From Solanum dulcamara (Eukaryota; Streptophyta; Magnoliopsida; Solanales; Solanaceae), in contig NC_077242.1 in assembly GCF_947179165.1 (NCBI RefSeq), positions 48,431,097 to 48,495,096 of the forward strand: a stretch of 64,000 nucleotides of DNA. Reading direction: 5' to 3'. The position numbers were made by a program, and so were the translations under genes. The stretch's first letter is position 1. Every line of letters begins with the position of its first letter. Under the pieces are notes generated by a model. That model was not told the origin of the DNA, did not search any database, and worked only from the letters and a program-made list of their open reading frames with translations. Below, piece after piece: positions 1-11,613 of the stretch.

Positions 1-1360
1 CAAGTTTTCTCCATTCCTCTTCACCAAATGAGTCCCAAGAAAACCTCAAAATCTCTTTTTTGATTCTTACCCAAATTCTAGTGCTTCATGATTTAGTTAT
101 GGGTTCAATTGATATAAAGCTTTTTCATCATTATTGATATTATTATGTATGATTTTATCAAAATTACATGTTTTCAAAAATATTTACATGAACCCATACT
201 GTGTGAGTATTTTATGATTGTGATTTAAGCTATGTTACTATGCATGCATTATGTTAAGAAGAATTTATGAATCAAGGATGATTTTAGATGAAGTATTATT
301 ATGTTTATACAAATATCATGATTTAGATGCTTTAGATAAGTGTCTCAAAGAGTATGTTATGAAATCATGATTTAAAGGAGTTATTCTTATGACTATGACA
401 TTTTATGAATGACTTAACATTACTAGATTCTTATCGTTTCAAAAATTATGAATATGAGTATAATTATGATTATGTATGTTTTTTGTAGGGAGTTTACTTA
501 GCATTGAGTGGACCTTAGGATGAAGCCTTACCCGATAGTAGAGGCTTGATATCTTTAATAGAAATCTTCTTATCCCAGAACTACGTACCCCCATTGGAGT
601 GAAAAGGATCACTTGTTAGTTAAGGCTTGATTCCTTAGTCAGTAACTCGCTAGTTAAGGCTTGACTCTAGTTAGTGAATTCTCCTAGGCTTATGATAATT
701 GTCCTTACATGTTGTATATCACATGATTTATGTCAATTAATAGTATCTCCCACATATGATATGACTATGTTTATGATTTAAGAAGAATGCTTGACCTTGT
801 ACTAAAGTTTTATGAAATCCTATGATCAGCTTCATGCCATGTTTACTTGGTCATTGCATTAGCATTTTCTTAGACACATCATGTCATTATTTTATATTTA
901 TGAATGTTCTCCATACTCAATACATTCTATAGTACTAACTGCATACTTTTGCCTATGCTATCTCAAAATTTAGGTTCTGACACACATCCTTCGGGCCGCA
1001 GTTAGTATTGAATCCGGTCAGCTTACACTATTGTTGGTAAGTCCTTATGTTTCGAGGATGTTATTTTTAAACTTTCTTCAAACTTTACTTTCAGTTTCAT
1101 ATTACCGAGTTAACTAGAGACTTGTTCTAGCATCTCACATATGTAGTAGAGGCTTTTTAGACATATGTTAGATTTTCGCATTTGAGTCTTGTATCAGATT
1201 CTTTATTTTCTATGTTGAGACTATTTCAAACTTATTCCACACTTCAGTTATTTTGGTTATGTATGTTATCTTAGTGTTATATTATGCCATGTGGTTAGCT
1301 TGGGGCCTCTCGGCGTTCTAGGCACCATCATGTCTAGGGAGGTAGTCTTGGGTCATGACA
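1..1360 (+). repeat. Element A 5' LTR (left part outside the window)
   Basis: This stretch is collinear with 16630-17979, sharing for example the run beginning GATTCTTACCCAAATT and the block around the ACTACGT motif. It ends GGGTCATGACA at 1360, the usual CA end for this superfamily, and is followed after four bases by a primer-binding site. No coding sequence is visible. The start of the LTR, including U3 and the promoter, is beyond the left edge. Confidence 0.8.
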
Positions 1361-1364
1361 AAGT

Positions 1365-1377
1365 TGGTATTCAGAGC
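1365..1377 (+). other. Primer-binding site, initiator-Met tRNA type (element A)
   Basis: The bases TGGTATTCAGAGC match TGGTATCAGAGC, the complement of the 3' end of plant initiator methionine tRNA, with one extra T. The site lies four bases after the LTR end. It would prime minus-strand DNA synthesis; the one-base insertion is probably decay. Confidence 0.75.
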
Positions 1378-1604
1378 ATCAGGTTCAAGTGTCTTAGGGT
1401 GTCTGAAAGCTGCGTTATATAGAGTCTTGTTCATGGGTGTGAAGCATACCACATATATGAATAGGAGACTACAAGTTATTTAATAAATACTTCACTTCTT
1501 TCATACTCTTAGTCATGTGATAGAGTGTGACTCTATAAGGTTTCCTTCTAAATCATGCTTCATATGTTTACAGAGTCATTCTTCAAAGAAGAGCTTCCTT
1601 AAGA

Positions 1605-1755
1605 ATGAATTATAATGTAGAACAAGAAGCACCTCTGACTCCAACTGATTTTTTGGCCGAGTATGTCTCTCATGTTGAGTTTATGGCAGCTTTCCAAGTG
1701 TTTACCCAAGCTATGACTATTCAAGACAACCATGAGATTGTAGCTTTCATGAACC
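1605..1755 (+). pseudogene. gag: Element A gag, N-terminal part (interrupted by element B)
   Basis: An ATG at 1605 opens a 50-residue stretch with the Ty3/gypsy gag N-terminal pattern: an acidic, proline-containing leader, then a segment around VEFMAAFQVFTQAMT and an NHEIV motif. The same pattern occurs in element C and in the array units. The frame runs into element B at 1756. The remainder of gag resumes at 13593. Known role: gag forms the virus-like particle in the cytoplasm. This copy cannot be translated as one piece. Confidence 0.65.
1751..1755. repeat. Target-site duplication GAACC, left copy (element B)
   Basis: GAACC directly precedes the first base of the B LTR and is repeated at 13593-13597 directly after the last base of the other B LTR. 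Five base pairs is the normal Ty3/gypsy integration duplication. The two gag halves of element A join at this site. Confidence 0.8.
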
Positions 1756-3410
1756 TATAAGACCACGGAAATTGAAAATTCAAAAAGTGAGGTACAAAGA
1801 GGAGTTCCCATAAAATTGCAACTTTTTTGCACTAGGTGGTCTTCACGAAGCCCTTCACGGGTTGTGAAGAGACATCTTGCCCAGCCTAATGCAAGTTGGA
1901 AATTGGGTGAGGACCACGAGAGGCACCAAAATCTATGGTGGGCACCGTAAGCCATGGTGGCCTCTATGGAGGTCACCCGTCCAATCCAAAACAGAGTCCC
2001 CTCACCACGACCACCATTACGGGCCGTGTTGGGCCTTCTATACAAGTGCCATTTTGTTAAGTTTAAGGGTGTTTTAGTCATTTTCCTATGATTTCATTAA
2101 TGAATATGGATGTTTTTAAGTGGTTTATTCTATATTATTAACTATCCTAATTCCTTCTAACCCTCTCATTCTCACCCTAGTACTCAAATCCCAAAATCTT
2201 CTCTCTAAAGTTTTGTCTCAAGAGTCTTCTTCTTTGTCAAGAAATTCAAAGAGGAAATCAAGGTCAAATGTTCAAGTCAAGAGAAAATTAGGGCTTCTAA
2301 TATCTAAGGTATGTTGGAATTCATCCATGGGTCCTTTCACCCATGGAATCCCAAGGTTCTTCTCAAATTCTCTTATAAATTCTTCTTCTAAAAGACCTAC
2401 CTTCATGAATTTACATTGGGTCTTTTTAATTATGATTTATCTTCTAATTTTTGATTAAATTATTGATAATTCACATCATATTTCATGATTTCAAATTAAA
2501 TTTCAATGACTCATGCTATATGCTATTTCATGTATGTTTTTAAGGAACTACGATCATGAATTTCAAGTGATTTCAATGAATACTTTATGAAAGAATACCA
2601 AGGTTTATGAATGACTCAGAAAATATTATGAATGATGTTTTAGTGAAGTTTTAAGCAAGTAATTATGGTGTGAAAGTTAGTTCTCACACAATCAAGTTAA
2701 AGAGGTGAACGGACATTCTCACCAACTTATGGATTCTTATGAATCAAACATTTTAATGAGCTATTCTTATGATTACTTTATGATGTGGATTGATATCTTT
2801 TATTTTCTTTCCTAATGATGTTAATGACTATGTTTTCATAAATGGGATAATGACTAAGAACCGAGAGGACTTTAAGATGGAGTTTGGTCCGGTAGCCTTA
2901 GTAACTACCCAAGGGAATCCTAGTAACAACCTTTAGTCCCTAACTACGTTACCAACGTAGGTTTTTGATGCCAATATGGCATAGCTAGTGGATCCACATA
3001 TAGCTCATGATTATGATGTTCTTACGTAGTCTACATTGGCAAAGTAGCCTCTTTCTCTTCTTGATATGGGAGTTACATCAGATTCCATACTATTGCTCGC
3101 ATGGTATTATATGTCAGTTAAAGGTCCTATTGCACCCCAAAGTATATAAAAAGGTATAAAGTTCTCATGATGATGTTTTGATGCATTGACCATATGATTA
3201 TGATGCTTTTAAGGTTTTACTCATATTTTAAGATACTGGTCATGCATCTCATTATTCATGTTGATTATGTCCTATATTCATTGTTTATGTATACTTCTCA
3301 CATACTTAGTGCAATCCATGTACTAATGTATATTTTTTGCCTATATTATATCATAATATATGGTCGGAAAATCATCGTACACCTCCCACGCATTGCTAGA
3401 GTTGAGCTTT
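1756..3410 (+). repeat. Element B 5' LTR, truncated at its 3' end
   Basis: The sequence aligns by eye with the first ~1.65 kb of the LTR at 11614-13592. It begins TATAAGACC, probably a decayed TGTAAGACC. Near the start is a G+C-richer patch (about 1845-2035) of degenerate CACGG-N-CCGTG-like palindromes. A conserved box (TCGCATGGT...GTCAGTTA) is at 3097-3120. The LTR stops at 3410, where the end of the D LTR abuts it. Confidence 0.8.
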
Positions 3411-5418
3411 TTTCATAACTCAAGCCTAATGCCTAGACATTACACGATGAATGAGGACCCCAGAGGTACATCACCCAAGCCTCTAAGAATTCACTTAGCC
3501 TATCATTGGGGATGATAATTAATAATAAACGGTAAAAATAGAAACGAGGGCTTATGGGAAAACATTGAAACAACGACCATAATAGTTAAGAATCATCGTA
3601 CATATGTCCAAAAATACCTCTAAATCTTTAGACTTAGCAGGGGCTAAGACATATCCCTAGTTCAGCCTTAATCAAAATGGAAATAAAGTACCATGAAAGA
3701 TATCCAAATGTCTTTACATAACATAATCTAGAAAGAAAAGGAATATTATTCCCAAAATATGGAAACTCACCAAATAGTAGCCTTTACCAATCTCTACTAG
3801 CCACGTGGAGGAGAGTGAGGAGAAATGCCGGTCTCTAGATGGTGATATCATATAGGCAAAGAGTATGCATTAGTACTTTGTATGTACTAAGCATATGGGC
3901 ATGCAATATAATGGAAAATATTAAGGCATTTATAAAGTAAAGTGCATAAGTAATTGCATGCATGAGTAGTCAATGTAAATAACATTTGAAACATTCATTT
4001 GTGGGAAGATGACTATAACCTATATTAAGACCATGTGATCTATAACATGGACTCCAATGTATCCCCCTACATTGGAAGGGGAGACTACTTGCCAAGGTAG
4101 AACTCCGTCAACATTCATTTCTTTTAACATTTAATGGCTATTTGTGGATCCACTAGCCTAGCCTATAAGGGATCCTATATTGGCACATAGTTAATGAAAC
4201 AAGATGTTGTGATTAGGATTCCTTTACCGAACCCCACCTCAAGCCTCATTCGGTGCTACGTCAAATCCCACAGAATAGTATATCCTAGTAATATAATCAT
4301 GCCTATAATTTAAGACATCAAATCATCATTCCCTAGAATATCTCCTTAAAACCTTTAGTGATTCAAGTATGCAAGAATTGTCCTTATCACATAATGAATC
4401 CATTAGCTTAGGTGAGAAATCCTCTCATCAACATTCTTTATTTCATTCAAGACTTCCTTAATCTCTTAAACATTAAATGGTGTCTATAACCTTAAAATCA
4501 TGCTTTAATGAAAATAGAGTGAAACTAGGTGCGTTCAAGTCAAATCAACACTCCAATATGTATGTAATTGAAATCATGCATAAACACTGTGAAATTCATC
4601 AATTGAAATCATGCTTTAAAAATTCCACCATGAATCTCAAGAACCTTTAAGGAGCTAAGTAGAGAAAATACTTGCCAACCTTCAATCTATGCATTTGAAA
4701 TCATATTTCATCAAAATATACCAATAATCAATGGTTTAATAATGATTCATGCTATTAAGTAGATAGAACAACCCATAAGAAATTCTTACGTGAAATCTAA
4801 AGATTTAAGTGAAAGAGTTTTGGGCTCCATGGGTGGAATAACCCATGGATAAAGTCCCACTTACCTTGGAGTAAAACTTGAAGGAAGATTGAAAAAGTCT
4901 TGAGAAACTTGAAGTAACCTTAATGCTTGGTCTTCGATAGGGAGCTTGGAATCATTTAGTTTTGAGAGGAATATTGTATGAGAGGGTTTGGGGAAGAAGG
5001 AAAATGAAATCTAAGATTCTAGGTAGTAAAAAGGGTGAAAAATAACCCCAAAAATCATCCAAACCCGACTATACACATTCAGAAAATTGTCCAAGTTACC
5101 CTCACTTAAATCTAGAAATTTTTGCTAAAATTTGAACTATCCGAGAACAGGTCCGCGACGCAGAGGCATTCCTCCATAGTTCATTTTTTTGCGAAGTTCA
5201 ATTTTTGCTTGATTTGAGCTCAACTTTAGCTTGGGAAATTTTTCAGTAACTGGGAACATGTCCGCGACGCGCTTGTGTTGCGGAGTTTTCTGTTTTGGCC
5301 AATTCATGAAAACTTTCATCTTGCAGAATAAGAGTCTGAAAAATTCTCCGAAGCTATTTTCCCTCTAGTTAACTTGATTATGACACATTCCAACCTTGAA
5401 AACCCATGGGACCTTAAA
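3411..5418 (-). repeat. Element D 3' LTR
   Basis: On the minus strand the LTR begins near 5418 (decayed TGTAAGGTCCC; here TTTAAGGTCCC) and ends at 3411 (GGCTTGAGTTATGAAA, probably a decayed GTGACA end). The central part resembles the array LTRs, including the blocks around the CTAGTAGAGAT and AGTACTAATGCATACTC motifs. The U3 differs and carries repeated CGCGACGCG-like motifs at about 5150-5290. Length is about 2.0 kb. Confidence 0.7.
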
Positions 5419-5431
5419 ATATCCCCCCGGG
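5419..5431 (-). other. Polypurine tract of element D
   Basis: On the minus strand the purine run CCCGGGGGGATAT immediately precedes the LTR start. This is where the second-strand primer site is expected, between the end of integrase and the 3' LTR. Confidence 0.6.
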
Positions 5432-5619
5432 AACATTCGTCCCCTAATGAGATAAGACTTAGCTTGAGTAAAGCATAGGGTATACTAACAACCCATCATG
5501 AATGCAATACTGAAATTTTAAATTATCATTAAAAAGACATTTCATAACTATGTATGCATATGAAAACAAAAGTTGAAATGTAAGAATTTCAAGTAATTGA
5601 GCAAGGACAACTTAATACC

Positions 5620-7135
5620 TTATGCTTGAGTAGAGTGAAAGAGATGAGGGTATCACTTCATCATATCCTCTTTCGCTTCCCATGTAACACTTTTGACTTG
5701 TTGATTCCTCCAAATAACTTTAATGGATGCAACTTCCTTTCTCCTCAATCTCTTGACTTGCCGGTCCAAAATATTAATCGGGATCTCTTCATAGGTGAAG
5801 TTTTCTTCGACATTCACTACTTCCAAAGGCACAATGGAACTTGGATCACCTACATACTTCCTCAAAATAGACACATGGAATACTGAATGAACCATAGCCA
5901 TTCCCAATGGAGACTCCAACTCGTAAGCAACCTTGACAACACGCCTCAAGATTTATAGGATCCCACATACCTAGGGCTCAATTTTCCCTTTTTACCTAAC
6001 CGAATTACACCCTTCATGGGTGAAACCTTTAAGTATACCCAATCATCCACACTAAACTTAATATCCCTTCTCCTAGTATTCGAATAGGACTTTTGGAGAC
6101 TTTGAGCCATCTTTAACCTTTTTCTAATGACCCTCACCTTCTCCAAAGCATCAAATACCAAGTTGGGACCTAATAAAGTCATCTCACCCACTTCGAACCA
6201 ACCTACCATAGACCTACATCGCCTCACATATAAAGCCTCAAATGGTTCCATCTCAATACTTGAGTGGAGCTATTGTTGTAAGAGAACTCGATAAGTGATA
6301 GATGGTAATCCTCCCTTTGAACTCTAACACACAAGCCCTTAATATATCCTCTAGTGTTTGAACTTTCTGCTTGGCTTGCCCATTGATTTGAGGATGGAAT
6401 GCGGTACTTAGCTTCACTTTAGTACAAAGTCCCTTTTGAAATAATCTCCAAAAATGAGAAGTGAATTGGGTACCAGGTCCAAAATAATTGACAACAGCAC
6501 ACCATGAAACCTTACCAATTTCTGAATGTATAACTTAGCATAATCGTCGGCTCTATAGGAAATCTTGACGGGTAGAAAGTTAACTGACTTCTTCATCCTA
6601 TCCACAGCCACCCAAATTGAGTCATGATGCTTCTGAGTACAAGGAAAATGTACTACAAAGTCTATGTTTACATCCTCCCACTTTCAAGTGGGGATTTCAA
6701 TGTCTTGGGCTGGGCCAACCAGCCTTAGGTGTTCGGCCTTGACTTATTGACAATTTGGGCGCTCAGCCACAAACCTTGCTATGTCCCTTTTAATGTCACT
6801 CCACCAATATCTCCTTTAAATCTCTGTACATTTTGGTCAAACACGGAATGAATAGAATATGAAGAATTATGATACTCCTTCAATATCAAACCCCTTAGGC
6901 CATCATATCCGGGACATATAATCGACCTTGGTAGCGAAGTACCCCATCTTCCCCTTGTGAGAAGACTTCCACTTTCTTTTTTCCAACCAATTTCTTCAAC
7001 TCCACCAAAGACGGATCAAGGTCTTGTTTTGACTTAACATCAACTACCAAAGATGAATCGGGCCCATTTTGCACTAACACGCCACCATCATCGGAACCAC
7101 TCAACTTCACCCCCAATTTAGCCAACTAGTGAACA
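5620..7135 (-). pseudogene. pol: Element D integrase pseudogene
   Basis: Minus-strand fragments run in order from a linker (about 7125-6895), through the core (the VNFLPVKISY and YAKLYI motifs near 6560) to the C-terminal domain (GKLSPRYVG near 5975; VFHVSILRKYVGDP near 5870; a TWEAKEDM tail at about 5665). A stop follows at 5620. Several frameshifts and stops separate the pieces. The second catalytic aspartate region reads SIILDLV instead of the SIISDRG seen in element H, so the core is damaged. Known role: integrase joins element cDNA to chromosomal DNA in the nucleus. Confidence 0.75.
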
Positions 7136-8512
7136 TTCCTTACTAACCCCTCTTATCTTCATCAACATAAGACACACTCCCCATAGACACCCTACTAAGC
7201 GCATTGGCAACCATATTGGCCTTACCCGGATGATAATGCACACTCACATCATAGTCTTTAAGGAGTACAAGCTACCTCATTTGACTTAGGTTGAGGTCCT
7301 TTTGGGTAAACACATATTGGAGACTTTTGTAATGGTAAATACGTCTATATGTACCCCATAGAGGTAATGCCTCCAAATCTTTAGAGAAAATATAGCAGCC
7401 ACTAACTCAAGGACATGGGCAGGGTAGTTATGCTTGTGCACCTTCAGTTTCCTAGAAGTGTAGGCTATAACCTTACTGTTTTGCATCAAGACACAATCCA
7501 AATTGACCCTTGAAGCATCATAATATACAACAAACCCTGCTAATCCTTTCGGTAGAGTCAAATAGGAGCGAAAGTAAGTTAATCCTCCAAAGTTTAGAAA
7601 CTTTTTTCACACTCATCCTTCTATAGGAATTTTCCTTCTTTTAGGTCAATTTTTTCAAGAGAGATGAAATAGAAGAGAACCCTTTGACGAATCTTGTATA
7701 ATACCCGACTATACCTAAGAAGCTCCTAATATCTTAAGAAGACAATGGTCTAGGCCAATTTCTCAAGATTCCGTCTTCTTAGGACCTTGATTTCCTCTCT
7801 GAATACTATGTGACCAAGGAAAGCCACGTCTTTCAACCAAAATTCGCAGTTATTAAACTTGGCAAACAATTTCCTAGCTCTCAAGGTTTGAAGCACAATT
7901 TTCATATGACTCTTATGTTCTTCCTCACCCCAAGAGTAAATCAAGATATTGTCAATGAAGAAAATAACAAATATATCAAGTTAGGGTTTGAAAACCCTAT
8001 TCATTAGATCCATAAATGCTGCCAGTGCATTCATCAGTACATACAAAATTACCAAAAACTCAAAGTGGCCATACCTTATTTGAAATGTCATCTTGGGAAT
8101 GTCACACTCCCTTACCCTTAATTGATGGTAGCTGAACCGCAGATCATTCTTTGAGAAATGAATTACCCCTTGTAATTGGTCAAATAAGTCATCTATCCTA
8201 GGAATCAAATAGTTGTTCTTAATGGTCACCTTGTTTAGTTGACGCTAGTCTATACACATCTGAAGTGACCCATCCTTCTTTCTCACAAACAACATGGGGG
8301 CACCCTATGGTGAAATTCTTGGCTTTATGAATCCCTTTTCCAACAAGTTCTTTAACTGTTCCTTTAACTTCTTTAATTCTGCCAGGCCATTCGGTAGGGA
8401 GGAATAGAAATAGGTTAGGTGTTGGAGAGAATATCGATACCGAAATTAACTTTCCTTTCGGGAAAGACATGGGGAGGTCATCAGGAAAAACATTGGAAAA
8501 CTCATTAACCAT
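7136..8512 (-). pseudogene. pol: Element D reverse transcriptase and RNase H pseudogene
   Basis: The minus strand shows the RT entry segment (VNEFSNVFPDDLP near 8500), the palm segment ([19 protein letters not shown] near 8130) and the [11 protein letters not shown] segment near 8000. Then come the FWLKDVAFLGHIV motif near 7830 and RNase H motifs (YYDAS near 7530; a decayed [18 protein letters not shown] near 7400). Several stops and frameshifts interrupt it, including one at the RT catalytic box. It is not functional as a single protein. Confidence 0.75.
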
Positions 8513-9028
8513 AGAACCGACTCAAGAGAAGGACTCTTAGAGTTGGCATCCCTAACCCTCACAATATGATAAATTCACTCCTTGGAAATCAATTTCCAGG
8601 TCTTAAGACAAGAAATGAACCTACCCTTTACTACCAAATCATGACCCTTCCATTCAAGAATGAGCTTATTTGGGAAATGAAACTTGACTCTACGAGTTCT
8701 ACTATCTATAAATGCATATGATTCATGAAACTAATCCATCCCAAGAGTAACATCAAAATATACCATGTCAAGCTCAATGAGATGACAAAAAATAACCCTT
8801 ACAGACTTTTCTAGCAACAACCGACTCACCAGCGGGGGTAGACACCAAATAGTGTTCTAACAACATTTCAGGTAAGACATCAAACCTATTAGCAAGAAAT
8901 GGAGTAATAAATGACAAATTGGCATATGGGACTAATAATACATACACATAAAAATCAAAAACCTTTAACATACTGGTGATGACATCGGGTGCTTCCTCAA
9001 CTTCTTGCCTTCTATGCAAAGCATAAAA
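8513..9028 (-). pseudogene. pol: Element D aspartic protease region, truncated
   Basis: Minus-strand sequence from about 9028 encodes a gag-protease linker (HRRQEVEEAPDVITSM) and then a retropepsin-like region (NLSFITPFLANRFDVLPEML, then STPAGESVVARKV). The region where the catalytic D-x-G should lie is altered (VLLVPYANL). The 5' side stops at the junction with element B, so gag is missing. Confidence 0.65.
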
Positions 9029-9965
9029 TTAGTTATGTTTAGCAAGTGTGAGTTTTGGTTGAGGTTAGTTGCTTTCCTTGGGCATATTGTCTCCGGTGAT
9101 GGTATTATGATTGATCCTAAGAAGACAAAAGTTGTTAGGAATTGGCCTAGACCTTTGTCTCCTTTTGATATTCAGAGTTTCTTGGTCTTATCTTGTTATT
9201 ATAGACAGCTTCTAGAAGGTTTCTCTTTTATTTCATCATCCTTGACTACTTTGAGTTGAAAAAGGTGAAATTTCAATGGTCCAAAGCTTGTGTGAAGATA
9301 TTCCAAGAGTTGAAAGATAGGCTTACTTCTGCTCTGATGTTGATTTTGACGGAATATTCTGATGGGTTCATTGTATATTATGGTGCTTCAAGAGTTGGTC
9401 TTGGGTTTATTTTAATGCAAAACGGTAAAATGATAGCTTATTCTTCTAGGAAACTCAAGGTGAATGAAAAGAACTACCCAACTCATGACTTGGAGTTAGC
9501 TGCAGTGGTTTTTTCCTTGAAGTTGTGGATACACTACCTTTATAGTGTCCATTTTGATGTGTTCACCAATTACAAGACTTTGCAATATGTGTTGAGTCAA
9601 AAGAATTTGAATCTTCAACAAATTAGATGGCTTGAGTTGTTAAAGGACTATAACATGAGTGTGTTGTACCATACGAGAAGAGCGATGTGGTTGCCGACAC
9701 TCTTAGTAGACTGCCCATAGATAGTGTTGCCCATGTTGAGGATGAGAAGAAAGAGTTAGTTCAAGATGTTCATAGATTAGCCCATTTGGGTGTTCAGTAG
9801 GTTGATTCCTAGGATGGGTGTATTGCTGTTAAAAATGATTCTGAATCATCTATTGTGGCAAATGTCAAGGCCAAGCAAGATAAGGATCCTACTTTGGTTG
9901 AGTTGAAGAAAATGATTGCCGAAAAAGACATTAAGGCTTTCTCTCAAGGAGGATTTGCTGTTTTG
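9029..9965 (+). pseudogene. pol: Element B RT (C-terminal part) and RNase H pseudogene
   Basis: Plus-strand coding similarity begins abruptly at the RT thumb motif ([20 protein letters not shown], 9032-9100). It continues through the connection domain into RNase H: VYYGASRVGLGFILMQ (9373-9420), [14 protein letters not shown] (9487-9530) and a decayed TDHKSLQ site (TNYKTLQYVL near 9570). The first catalytic Asp of RNase H appears replaced (YYGAS for YYDAS). The RT fingers, palm and FxDD box are absent because of the 9028 junction. Confidence 0.75.
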
Positions 9966-11370
9966 AGATATCAAGGCTGATTATGTATTTCTAATATTGA
10001 TGACTTGAGGGAAATGATATTGTTTGAATCTCATAGTTCTGGTATTCTAACCATCCAGATTCTACAAAGATGTATTGTGATTTGAGGGAAGTGTATTGGT
10101 GGAATGGTATGATGAGATATATTGTGAAGTTTATGGCTAACTGTCCTAATTATCAACAAGTAAAGGTTGAGCATCTAAATTGTTAGTCTTGGCTCAAGAT
10201 ATTGAGATTCCTACTTGGAAGTGGGAAGCGTTGAATATGGACTTCATTACAGCTTTTCCTCATACCCATAAGCAACACGATTCGATTTGGGTGGTCGTTG
10301 AACGAATGACTAAATCGGGTAATTTTCTTTCTGTTAAGACTTTATATTCGGCCGAGGACTATGATTTGACTCACACCCTCTCTCGTTTTCTTTAAATAGA
10401 GAAAATGGTGGCTAGATTCGCATTCCCTTTCCGGACTATCAAGGATTTCAAAGATCTTTCAGCTAGAATATATATCTGAGTTGGTTAAGCTTCATGGTGT
10501 TCCACTATCTATCATTTCGGATCGAGGTAGTCAATTTACATCTCAATTTTGGAGATCTTTCCAAAAGTGTATTGGTACTCAAGTGAAGCTTACTACGACT
10601 TTTTACTCTCAGACAGATGGCAAGTCCGAGTTTACAATTCAAACCTTAGAGGACATGTTCAGAGCCCGAGTTATTGATTTTAAAGGTAATTAGGATGATC
10701 ATTTTCCATTAATAGAGTTTACCTATAAAAATAGTTACTATTCTGGCATTCAAATTGATCCAAGGCCTTATATGATAGGAGATATAGGTCTCTTATTGGT
10801 TTATTCAAAGTTGGAGAAGTTTCCTTGATAGGAACTGAGTTGTTGCCTGAGGCTATATAGAAGGTTAGATTGATTAGGTAAAGATTGAAGACTGTCCAAA
10901 GTCATCAAAAGTACTATTTGGATGTAAGAAGAAGGGAACTTGAATTTGAGATTGATGATTGGGTTTACTTGAAAATTTCACCCATGAAGGGTGTGATGCA
11001 TTTTGGCAAGAAAGGGAAGCTTAGTCCCTTCTATGTAGGCCCATATCATATTTTAAGGTGGATTGGCAAGGTGACATATAAATTGGATTTGCCTTCTGAG
11101 TTGGCATCAATGCATGCGGTGTTCCATGTTTCCTTGTTGAGAAAGTTTGTTGGTGATACTATCTCCATTGTGACTTTGGAAAACATCAGTGTTAAAGAGA
11201 GTCTTTCATATGAGGAAGTTCCAGTTGATATCCTAGATCGACAAGTTAGAAAGTTGAGAAACAAGGAAATAGCTTCAGTTAAAGTTTTATGGAGGAATCA
11301 AGAGGTTGAATATGCTACATGGGAAGCCGAAGTTGATATCCCCATCTCTATCCTTCCATTCCTAGTTTAG
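9966..11370 (+). pseudogene. pol: Element B integrase pseudogene
   Basis: The frames cover a decayed zinc-binding region (about 10020-10170) and the core. First Asp is in MDFITAFPHT (10237-10266), second in SIISDRGSQFTS (10511-10546), and the Glu region is near 10630 (GKSEFTIQTLEDM). The C-terminal part has GKLSPFYVGPYHI, VFHVSLLRKFVGD and a TWEAEVD tail, stopping at 11368-11370. Frames are broken several times, and about 99 bases (10363-10461) with no counterpart in the other copies are inserted in the core. The C-terminal 161 codons (10885-11370) are still open. Confidence 0.75.
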
Positions 11371-11600
11371 TTATTAAGTTCCTTATGATCCACTCAGTCA
11401 AATCCATATGTTTTAGTGATTCTCATGTTTTCATATGCATTCATGCTCATGAAATGAGTTTTGAAATCATGTTTTAGCTTGGGATTGAATATTCCATGTT
11501 TTATGTATTTTAGGTATATTTTGCATTCATTTTATATTTCTATATCTCTTTCCATTTCCATTCATTCTAGTTTGAGTCTCATTCGAGGATGAATATTCCC

Positions 11601-11613
11601 AAAAGGGAGATAT
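11601..11613 (+). other. Polypurine tract of element B
   Basis: AAAAGGGAGATAT immediately precedes the 3' LTR start. The same AGGGAGAT core precedes the array LTRs. It is the expected plus-strand primer site. Confidence 0.7.

Larger units (their letters stand above)
3411..9028 (-). mobile_element. Element D: 5'-truncated minus-strand Ty3/gypsy element inside element B
   Basis: Reading the minus strand, the order is PR (from 9028), RT, RNase H, IN, PPT, 3' LTR (ending 3411). The 5' LTR and gag are absent. At about 9028 minus-strand protease-linker sequence changes abruptly into plus-strand RT of element B. The insertion point is inside B's 5' LTR, just after GTTGAGCTTT. Confidence 0.75.

Noticed and set aside
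1755..2458. Frames of 66-112 codons on both strands in the B LTR
   Set aside because: They are shadows in U3. The other B LTR breaks them at different points.
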